From Haberlea rhodopensis (Eukaryota > Streptophyta > Magnoliopsida > Lamiales > Gesneriaceae): DNA of 64,000 nucleotides. How positions within the stretch are numbered: the stretch's first letter is position 1; each line of letters opens with the position of its first letter. Shown here piece by piece: positions 47,336 to 56,374 of the stretch. The translations under genes were made by a program, and so were the position numbers. Below the pieces are notes generated by a model. The model had not been told where the DNA came from. It saw nothing but the letters and a program-made list of their open reading frames with translations, and did no database searches. The stretch covers positions 62,001 to 126,000 of the forward strand of contig CAJQUN010000957.1 of the NCBI GenBank assembly GCA_907163345.1, read 5' to 3'.

Positions 47336-49620
47336 GGCCTCGTCTGTAAATGACCTCCGGTACCACAAGGAGGAGGAATGATCTCTCTGCGAACTCTCTG
47401 CCTCCTATCCACAGGTACATCAGTAGGTGGTCGATATGGTGTGAACTGTGGAAATGCAACAGGTGACACATCAAAATCGAGGCCCGCAGATGTGGTATAT
47501 GATTGTGGAAATTCATATCCCACATCTGTACCCTGATGTGTGTACATCGGAGCATACGGAGTGAATGGTGAAGGATCATACATCTGTGGCTGCGGGACAT
47601 AATAACCAGTAAAAGATGTAGATGGACCTGCCCCATCTGTCGGTATAGGTGTATACGTAGATGGACCTGCCTCATCTGTCGAGAAAGGTGTATACATAGA
47701 AGGCCCTGCGATATCAGTCTGTACTGGTTCTTCATCAGGCTCGTGAACTTCTTCGTCTGGTGGGAAGTTTCTGTCTCGTCGTTCACGAGCCACTTGCATC
47801 ACATCCTGCGCTATTGCCCTATGATGATCTCTCATCGACTCCATATACGTGCTAACAGATTCTCCCTCAGCAGGATAGCGGTCGCAACTAACACTTAACT
47901 GTTGCATCTGATCAAGCTGAAAAGTGAATAACAATAATTACATGTTCAATCTATAAATCCATATGACATATTCTACAAAACAAAGTTTGAATATATTTAC
48001 TTACCACATGATGCCACGCTGGGCCGTCACCATGTTGGTATCCGGTCTGTACAAATTGCCTTTGATGGCCAATATATCTGCGGGTGACTCGGTCATACCA
48101 CTCACTATATCCAACCACTACTGCACAATATAGTGGTCTGTCCACACATAAATCACCTGCCATCTCCCATTTCTGCACGTATCCAATATGATGTGCACTC
48201 CAATCCTTGTTCATACTTCTTCTTCGATCAACAGAATGCAATTTATCATCCCTTGATTGTGGATCTGTGGGGATGTCTTGGAGCATTCCAAATTGACGAA
48301 GAACCCTATCAGGACGGTGCATCTCAACAATTTCATAACAAATTAATGGGCCGGCATATGTCCATAACTGGTGGCTCAGATGCTCAGTACACTCATCAGG
48401 GTATGGCTGCCAATTAAACTACAAATACAAAATTGGATTAAAATAATATAAACAACATTATTAACTTTCATAACAAACACAACTAATATACTGCTTACTT
48501 GAGTTGATGGCTGCTCATCAAGAATGTCCCTAATGATACGTACAGAATGCCTCCCTGTTTCCGTGAACCTTAAATGGCATGTCCACCTGAAAAAAACACA
48601 TTTACAAAATCTATAAATATATTTAAACATATAAAATAGCACAAAACATAAAAACATTATTACCTTGCACCATATGGAGCAGCAGGTAAGATATTCTCCT
48701 CATTGATAATTATTGGGCCAGTGTCGAATCTAGCATCACCCAGTTGAGGAGTTAAACCAGGTAATCTTGACCATGCCCAAATCTAAAATATTATCAGGAA
48801 TAATATCAGCTATTATGACGACATAATATTTCAAACATTTGAAAAGTGTTAATGTAAAGTTTACCTGTACGACCTGTAATGCACCACCGATCACTTTTTT
48901 GCCTCTCATCGAGGAAGTGCATAACTCACGGTACAAATATGCCAATACGGCACTCCCCCAACTATAACTACCAACTAACTGAATATTCTCTATCATATGT
49001 AAATATAATAACTTTACAGTATTGCCGGACGAATCAGGAAACAAAATTCCACCAAACATCAATAACACACAGCCCCTAGTATAACGGACTACATCTTCTT
49101 CCGTACTGTGCTCAGTAAGAGCATTATTCACCAAATGATTGTTTATTGCAGATAAAAATAACTTTGCACCTTTAAAATGTGCAGTATCCGGTACAAATCC
49201 CAAAAGCATATGGCAATATGCTTGCCAGTCAGGTATACTCCTATCATAATCAATACCGGATACTACGTTACCATCTACTGGCAATGCCCATATAACTGCA
49301 ATGTCTTGCAGTGTGATGGTCGCCTCTCCGGATCTAAGATGGAAAGTATGTGTTTCACGGCGCCATCTCTCAGCTAAAGCCGTGATGAGGTGAAAGTCAA
49401 GTGTAATTCTACCAGACCTATAAACACCATAAAAACCAAAACTGTCCAACAAACTCGCAACACGAGTATCGAGGGGGCAAAGATCCCAAAAATACTTATC
49501 AGGGTTTCTGCCTCGAAGTGTAGAATCAATATCACCTGCCCAAACAGCTTCAGATCGATGACCTGACTGCAATGATAGCAGATGACTGTCAATCGGTCCT
49601 GGTCCTCTTTGTAAATCCAT
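47290..49620 (-). CDS. Plant mobile domain (PMD) gene in MULE G, 5 exons, apparently intact
   Basis: A PMD (aminotransferase-like, MAIN/MAIL family) protein. Minus-strand exons are 49620-48865, 48782-48664, 48586-48499, 48418-48005 and 47916-47290. All introns are GT-AG and phases agree, giving 667 residues with no internal stop. PMD motifs: FWDLCPLDTRVASLLDSFGF, ALAERWRRETHTFHLRSGEA, TLQDIAVIWALPVDG, RYTRGCVLLMFGGILFPD, GSAVLAYLYRELC. Exons 4-5 carry the family C-terminal part (QFGMLQDIP, DWSAHHIGYVQKWE), then a Pro/Thr repeat (AGPSTYTP, three copies) and an Arg-Gly tail. In host plants MAIN/MAIL1 act in the nucleus on transposon silencing and gene expression; for this copy that role is inferred only. 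The start is the first ATG after the leader; exon borders are my reading and need cDNA. Confidence 0.9.
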
Positions 49621-49643
49621 CCTGAAATATTACACAATAAATA

Positions 49644-50118
49644 TCAATATAACAAAATATCAACATGGCAACCACCACCCGCCCCTACCGGTGACAACAC
49701 GGCCGCCGACGCCGCCGACGCCGCCGACGCCGCCGACGCCGCCACCGACACCGCCGCCGACTCCGCCGTGCCGGAGTACAAAATTACGGCAAAAACTAAA
49801 AATTTGTAAATCATCCGACGGTTTGACATTATCTCGAAACTATAACTAATTTTTCAATAAAAACTACCAAACAACAAAATTTAAAAACAACCAACAACAT
49901 ATTTCAAATTTTACAACTTTCAAAAATTTAAATTCAAACTTGTAATGTTACCTGAAATTCAAAAATGTTGAACAAGCAAGCTCCAGAAATGATAAATCAC
50001 GATGATTTTTTAATTTTTGCACAAGAATAAGCAAAGATCTGAGATGAGAATGAGAAATTTCAGAGAAAGCCGATGAGAAATGAGGAAGAAGAAGAGGGGC
50101 GGTGATTTATTTTTATAC
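49644..50118 (-). promoter_or_regulatory. Leader and TATA region of the MULE G PMD gene
   Basis: No second gene is supported. A (GCCGCCGAC) microsatellite occupies about 49700-49770 and would give a frameless Ala/Ser run. A minus-strand TATAAAA at 50117-50111 sits just inside the right TIR, matching the left end arrangement. An unspliced or spliced 5' UTR of about 450 bp is implied. Confidence 0.65.
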
Positions 50119-50354
50119 TGAAGGCGCCATCCAAGATGGCGCCTTCATAAAATATTAATTTTTTATATGAAGGCGCCATCCAAGATGGCGCCTTCCATTA
50201 TTTTTTTACCAGCTACAGAAGACGCCATCTCAGATGGCGCCTTCACCTGAAGGCGCCATCTGAGATGGTGTTTTGAGTCATTTTAAAAATGATTTTCAAA
50301 TTCGGATATTTTGTTAAATGTTTTATTTTTTTCGATTAATTTAATAAAAAACCC
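50119..50354 (-). repeat. MULE G right terminal inverted repeat
   Basis: Inverted copy of the left TIR with four GGCGCC-centred palindromes; it ends in AAAAAACCC next to the GACTATGGGG duplication. Confidence 0.95.
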
Positions 50355-50364
50355 GACTATGGGG

Positions 50365-50647
50365 TGCTCAAGGATAATCTTAACTTTCATTTCCTAGCAT
50401 TATTTAATCTAGGAAAATTGCATGAAACTTGAAAGCGACAATAACACACACACATGTTCTGATTTGGAGACATGTTGCTTGATCTAGGAGAAAACACAAA
50501 CTTTCTGAGTTATTTTTGTTCGTCTGTAAGTGAGATATCTGAGCTACATGATTGACTGTGAATTGGTTTATTTGAATCTTCAATATTGAACTCTACTGTG
50601 TGATCTTATTTCTTGCTCGAGACGATCGAGCTTAAGTTTGGGGGAGT
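50365..50647 (+). other. Element H 3' non-coding domain, second part, with PPT
   Basis: Sequence continues from 44147 after the MULE duplication. It ends with the PPT AAGTTTGGGGGAGT at 50634-50647. No gene. Confidence 0.8.
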
Positions 50648-51805
50648 TGATAAGTGTGATTTTTACACTTAATTTGATATATGATTAGGGGCGTTTTTAT
50701 AGAGATTCCTGGAAAATATTACGTGTTTTGGTATATATTTGTATATTTCAGGAATCTAGGTCCAAATGCATAAAAGTTGAGGAAATAAGCTATAAATAAT
50801 GGAAAAGGCCAAACCGAGCAAACAATGAAAGGAGGGACGAAAGCGCAAATTATTGAAAATTCAGACTTGCGATCGATCGCAATAGTTGGGTGATCGATGG
50901 CCTCGGGGCAGAAGCAACTCGCGATCGATCGGAATATAAGGGAGATCGATCGCCTCGGACCAGTACACATTAGCGATCGATTGGCAACTTATGAAGATCG
51001 ATCGCCGCGACATAGAGTTTGAAAAATAAAAAAATCAGAATTGAAAGTTCGGTTCCCGCATATTCAGATTATTCAACGCACAACCGGATATTATTGAACA
51101 AGGAAGGAAATAAATTGGATTGAGATATATAGCAACACACGTGACATGAGATGGAGGCATATCTTTGACCAACAAAAAGATATTGTCATTTCAGATTGGA
51201 GGGGGGGCAAGAGAAACGTGTAGTGTATTTACGTAGGGGATTTCAGACGTAAATAGGGAGGAGAGACGTGAGAACAAAAAGCGACGTGAACGAGAGTTAC
51301 GGGAGAAGATTCGCGTACAGGGGAGACTGAGAAGTAGGGGGAATTCACGTAAATTCAGCGACGAAAATTAACGTAAGAGAGTTTACGGGAACAGAAAAGG
51401 GACGTGAAAAAAGAGATATACGTGAAGAAAGGTACGTGAGTTGGAAGGAGGTAGGAGTTACGTGAGACGTGAGCAGCAAAGATATTGAGGGAAGAGAGTG
51501 ACGCACGGCAGCAACGAGTTGGAGATCACTCACGTACATCACAAAGCAACACAGCGAGTTGGAGATCACTCATTCACCATTGTTTGTTTGGGTCACATAT
51601 TGAGTTAATTTGTCACGTTAGTTAGTTAATCACAACCATTTTTCGTAGGCTAAATATAGTTAAACTAGTGGAGTTTGGTACTATTTCCTAGTCCTCGTGG
51701 GTTCGACACTCATACTTATATTATCATTATACTAAAACTTGACACCGTGCACTTGCGGTATAAAATAGCTACACTGGAATTAATTGTTTAAAATAAAAAC
51801 GGTCA
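50648..51805 (+). repeat. Element H 3' LTR, internally deleted
   Basis: 1158 bp, about 640 bp shorter than the 5' LTR. Homology to the 5' LTR breaks at about 51558 (matching 39575) and resumes at about 51571 (matching about 40214). The gap is bridged by TTGGAGATCACT, copied from 51519-51530. The missing part includes the gatcgagagat motifs. It ends in ACGGTCA before the GTGGT duplication. Confidence 0.9.
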
Positions 51806-51810
51806 GTGGT

Positions 51811-51893
51811 CATGGTTCAGCTCCTGGTTTGTTCTCCGTATGTTTACCATTTTTATCAACGTCTTTTGCTCTTGTTCCCATAGACAGCGTCAA
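51811..51893 (-). other. Element J leader: gag start and primer-site region
   Basis: On the minus strand, the primer-site region TTTGACGCTGTCTATGGGAA (about 51875-51894) lies right after the LTR end, followed by a short leader and the gag ATG (51813-51811). It is close to TTTGGCGCCGTCTGTGGGAA, common in Tat-type plant elements, with three transitions. The tRNA is not determined. Confidence 0.7.
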
Positions 51894-52061
51894 ATGTTGC
51901 TTGTAGTTTTGGTAAGGTCTATTTCCAGAATGAACAATAGCTCTTCCCCCACTGTAGGGTGAGCTATCCTGAAAGAAAATGGTTAGAAGGGAGCCGGAGA
52001 AGGTTTTCCTGCGAAGCCCCTCCGATGAATCAAGTCAATACAAGAAACGTGAACAAAGTCT

Positions 52062-52073
<12 letters not shown>

Positions 52074-52117
<44 letters not shown>
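52074..52117. repeat. (TA)n microsatellite
   Basis: About 22 TA units in the J LTR. The overlapping open frames with poly-(Tyr-Ile) are artefacts. Confidence 0.95.
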
Positions 52118-52120
<3 letters not shown>

Positions 52121-52885
52121 GCAGAGATGGTGAGAAGCAAACTCGAAACGGTCCCCGAGGTTTGTGAGACCATTGTGAATTGGCGACTGAGGGTCAGGAT
52201 CCCAGAGATGGGGACCACCGACAAGTAGTGTGTTCCTTGTACGATTATGCAGCTTTTAAGATCCTCGTCGTATTATGAGATATTATTCATGTACTTGCTG
52301 CATCGAGTCGCTCTCCGATTGACTAATTTGTGGGTGTGGTCCTCGCTTGCCAGGAATCAGACTCCCGCTATGGTCTATTCGGGTAAGAGGGACCACACTA
52401 GGGTCTACGAGGTCGTTATCTGGGGGGTCTTCCCACCTTAACAGTGATTAATAGACATAAGAAGGACTAAAATGCATTAAAGTAACATCTTAAGGTTTTG
52501 GTTGTTACACGAGCTAACAGGATTACAGGCCAAAATACAAAACTTCAAAAACAATTCTTTACATTCTAAAGGAATGTCATTTAGATTTACACTACTCCTA
52601 GAGTAGATACTAATCATAACTTGAATTCTATGCATTCCTGTGTCCCTCGTAGCTCACTGCCTCAACCCGACCCTTAGTCCTTTCGTCCAAAAGTGTACCT
52701 ACAGGGACAACACATCATGAGCATATATATAATCTTACTTAACATCATAAAACATCATATAAATGCATGAAACATTGGTTAAGTAAATATGTTGGTTATT
52801 CATTCACTTCTTATTGTTGTCCCTGATTTAGAATCATGCATATGGGGCATCTTACCCCCGTGGCATCTTACCACAACATCATCGT

Positions 52886-53059
52886 ATGGCCTCTTACCAT
52901 ATGGGGCATCTTACCCCGTGGCATCTTACCACAATACATCGCATGGCCTCTTACCATGTGGGGCATCATCTTACCCCGTGGCATCTTACCACAATACATC
53001 GCATGGCCTCTTACCATGTAGGGCATCTTACCCCGTGGCATCTTACCACAATATATCAC
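52886..53059. repeat. 57-60 bp tandem repeat in LTR F
   Basis: Three units (52886-52942, 52943-53002, 53003-53059) of ATGGCCTCTTACCATRTGGG then CATCTTACCCCGTGGCATCT-type sequence. The same in the 5' LTR (59794-59967). Confidence 0.9.
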
Positions 53060-53418
53060 ATAAATGTCATCATATAAGCATCGTATGAGCAATAAACATC
53101 ATATGAACTTCATCGTATAAACATCATATAAACATCATCATGTAAACATCGTATAAACACCGTCATTTCATCGTGAATACTCATGCAATAAAAGCATAGT
53201 TGTAGTATAGAGATGTGTGTTACCGTCCGATGCCCGTACGCTTCTTACGTACCTTTTCAAAAAGAGGAGGAGTCAACAGACTTTATCTCCTTGATGGTGC
53301 CGGTACCTGGGATGGTTCTACAAGACCACACAATACCATATTAGATGCCTCAAAACCATCTTACATCATAAACTTAACAAAATAAAACATCATTAAATTT
53401 TTCAACTTTCTGCCTGTC

Positions 53419-53636
53419 TCGATCGATCGGCCCTAGGTCTCGATCGATCGAGACACTGTGCACTAACAGTGTCTTGGCTTCCTGCCTCGCTCGATCGATC
53501 GGACATTTTACCGATCGATCGAGGAGCTTCACCGATCGATCGAGAAATCCTTCGATCGATCGGCATCAAAATTTTCAAAACATGATTAGACCTTCTGTCT
53601 CGCTCGATCGATCGGGACCAAATCTCGATCGATCGA
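53419..53636. repeat. CGATCGATCG module in LTR F
   Basis: Eight palindromes, mostly paired, with shared framing TGCCTCGCTCGATCGATCGG as in A, and CACTGTGCAC following one of them. The 5' LTR copy (60326-60542) has lost part of two palindromes. Confidence 0.9.
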
Positions 53637-54553
53637 GAACTCTGAAAAAATCGGGATTTCCCCAGATTTTTGAGCACCTCTTTTCACACCATCTTTTCTA
53701 CTTCCTAACACATCTATCATGCTGAAACAAACATGTGAAGACTTCATAAAATATCCATGTAAGCTCTTAAATCGAAGGTTTAACAAAACCTAAGCTAACA
53801 TGCATCATAACATCATCATAAACTTCATCCTTAACCAACTTTTACAGAAACAGAGCATGCATCTTTTTGCCCAGATTTTCGAGCATATAGTTTCATAACT
53901 AGAAATCTATCACATAAGCCATGTAAATGCTCAAACAAACATGCTAGTAGCTACATAAAACTACCATGTAAGCATTCATATCAAGGTTTCACCCAAACCT
54001 ATACTTAACATGCTTTAAAATCAACCCTCCAAACCCAAGCCCAAACATGAACCCAGAAAACAGGGTACCCACTTACCCCTCTCTTTTGCTCCTCTTTTTG
54101 CAAGGTTTTGAACACCTTCTTACCAAGCTTTTCTTCCCTTCCCTAGCAGCTTACAGGCACGATTTTGGGAGAGAAAGAGAGGAGGGGAGGAGGAGATGAT
54201 TTGGCTGCAAAGTGGAGGCATGGCATGACCAAGTGGGAGGCATGGGCTTGAAACAAGTGGGTTGACAAGTGGGGGATGGGTGGTGACCGAGTTGGGGGGG
54301 TGGGGTGGTGTGGTTGGGGTGCCATGTGGTGTTTAATTGTATCCCGGTATATAGTACGATGTATTAAAATATCCTCACTCGATATTTTCTAACTTCATAT
54401 AATTAATACATCCCTTAAAATACCCATCATGCTCCCCACATCATATCATCATAACATAAATCGTGGCCCCCAATTTAAATACACCATAACCCTTAAACAC
54501 ATCATAATTCATCGTCATAGAACATAATCATATTACATTTCGGGGGTATTACA

Positions 54554-54611
54554 TTACTCCCCTACTTATAAGATTTCGTCCTCGAAATCCACATGCATCA
54601 TCATAACGGAA
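54554..54611 (-). other. Element F polypurine tract region
   Basis: The minus strand reads TAAGTAGGGGAGTAA directly before the LTR start, preceded by TTTCGAGGACGAAATCTTA, the typical chromovirus context. Confidence 0.85.
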
Positions 54612-56357
54612 CTAAACATAAATACATACCAGAGAATAGTTCCGGATAGTGCTGCACCATATGCCGTTCCGTCTCCCACGTAGCCTCCTCGACACCCCGA
54701 CGATCCCACTGAACTTTGACCATCGGTATAACTTTGCTTCGTAGTCTGCGACCTCTCGATCCAGAATTCTGATAGGTCGTTCAACGTAGGACACATCTGA
54801 ATCTAACTGTACTTCGGTAGGCTGTAAGACATGGGACGGGTCTGGCTCATACTTCCTCAACATAGAGACATGGAAAACATCGTGTATGCCAGACAAGGAT
54901 GGCGGTAGAGCCAAACGGTATGCCAAAGTACCGATACGCTGTAAAACTTCATATGGCCCAACATACCTCGGAGATAACTTTCCCCGCATCCCAAAACGAA
55001 CCACACCCCTGAAGGGCGAGATCTTTAAGAAGACCCTGTCTCCTAACTGGAATTCTAGCGGTCGTCGTCGCTTATTGGCATAGGCCGCTTGCCTATCTTG
55101 GGCCGCTTTCATCTTTTGGCGTATCATCTTAATCTTATCTTCCATATCCCTGATCATATCCGGTCCTCCGACCGCTTTGCTAGTCAAGTCCTCCCAATAC
55201 AATGGTGATCTACATCGTCGTCCATACAGAGCTTCAAAAGGGGCCATTTGAATGCTCGCTTGATAACTGTTGTTATAGGAGAACTCCACCAGCGGCACTG
55301 AATCCTGCCACGGAGTATCAAACTCCAAAATACATGCCCTCAACATGTCTTCGAGCGTCTGAATGGTACGCTCTGTTTGGCCGTCTGACTGAGGGTGATA
55401 GGCCGTACTCAGTCTCACCTCTGTGCCCAAAGCTGTCTGGAGACCCTCCCAGAAATGTGAAGTGAACCTCGGGTCTCTGTCAGACACTATCGAGACTGGA
55501 ATACCATTCAATCTCACAACATCCCGTACATACATTTGAGCCATCTTTAAGTATGTATACGACATACTATAAGGGATGAAATGAGCCGTCTTCGTTAGCC
55601 TATCTACGATCACCCAGATTGCATCAAATCCTGAGGTCGTCCTTGGCAAGTGGGTCACGAAATCCATAGATATATGCTCCCACTTCCATTCAGGAACCTC
55701 TAAGCTCTTCAGCTCTCCACCAGGCCTCTGCCTCTCTGCCTTTACCTGCTGGCAGGTCAAACATCTTTTAATAAAAATGATTACCTCACGCTTCATGCGT
55801 CTCCACCAGAATTGGTCGCATAGATCTTTGTACATCTTCTTTCCCCCTGGGTGGATACTGAAACGACTACTGTGAGCCCGCTCCAATATTCCTTTACGTA
55901 GTCCTGGTGCATCTGGGACTACCCATCGGTTGCCCAGTCTCAAGGAATCATCCTCAGCCACTCTGAACTTGGATGGCTGACCCTGAAGTATCAATGATGT
56001 CCATCTCTGAACCTCACTATCGGACTTCTGGGCCTTCCTGATCGCCTCAAATATGTCTGGCTCCGCCAATAGGGTCGACACTCGCACAGGCGACGTGTCT
56101 ACATTGAAATCATAGCCCAGTTGGCAATAAGACGTCATCAAGGCTGACAAACACATAACATCCTCTGCAGTACTCTTTACCTTCCGACTTAAGGCGTCTG
56201 CTATTAGGTTTGCTTTACCTGGATGGTACTCAATTTCACAATCATAATCTTTGAGCAAATCCATCCATCTTCTTTGCCTCATATTCAACTCTGCTTGAGT
56301 GAATAAGAACTTCAGGCTCTTATGGTCCGTATATATAGTAAAAGACGTGCCATACAA
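54612..56357 (-). pseudogene. pol: Element F RNase H end and integrase, frameshifted chromodomain
   Basis: A 581-codon frame. Numbered from the first Met at 56357: the RNase H end carries YTDHKSLKF (9-17) and the terminal DALSRK (54-59). The integrase zinc domain is H162, H169, C199, C202 (CLTCQQ). The DD35E core is D232 (SMDFV), D293 (SDRDPRF) and E329 (GQTERTI). The GPY/F module is KLSPRYVGPYEVLQRIG (460-476). From about residue 536 the translated sequence departs from the family; the expected chromodomain-like end lies in another frame at about 54750-54600, so one base is missing near 54752. The N-terminal boundary is another one-base frameshift, at about 56365. Confidence 0.9.
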
Positions 56358-56374
56358 ATAATGCCTCCAGATCT

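Larger units (their letters stand above)
44158..50354. mobile_element. MULE G: two-gene Mutator-like transposon with PMD gene
   Basis: A 6.2-kb DNA transposon with long terminal inverted repeats (44158-44395 and 50119-50354), flanked by a 10-bp duplication GACTATGGGG (44148-44157, 50355-50364). The left gene is a MULE transposase on the plus strand and the right gene a plant mobile domain gene on the minus strand; their stops are only about 170 bp apart. Each has a TATA box near its TIR, so the two are convergent, as mudrA and mudrB are in maize MuDR. It inserted in the 3' non-coding domain of H. Confidence 0.95.
29576..51805 (+). mobile_element. Element H: Athila-like element lacking RT to integrase core
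   Basis: Flanked by the 5-bp duplication GTGGT (29571-29575, 51806-51810) at the second and third codons of J gag. It contains element E in its 5' LTR and MULE G in its 3' non-coding domain. Coding parts: gag (40583-41906, broken), protease (to 42653), then the integrase C-terminus directly (42770-43009). ORF3 is absent. Its age is intermediate, since gag carries nonsense changes typical of C-to-T decay. Confidence 0.9.
52421..54553 (-). repeat. Element F 3' LTR
   Basis: 2133 bp, with the minus-strand start TGTAATACCCCCGAAATGTA. It contains the GATCGATC module (53419-53636), a 57-60-bp tandem repeat, and a probable minus-strand TATA near 54350 (ctatatacc). It has two extra G at its left end compared with the 5' LTR. 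Confidence 0.95.

Noticed and set aside
49644..49829. Small Ala/Ser-rich protein gene on the minus strand
   Set aside because: Produced by a GCC-type microsatellite in the PMD gene leader.
52030..52224. Open frames rich in Tyr-Ile repeats on both strands
   Set aside because: Translations of the (TA)n microsatellite.
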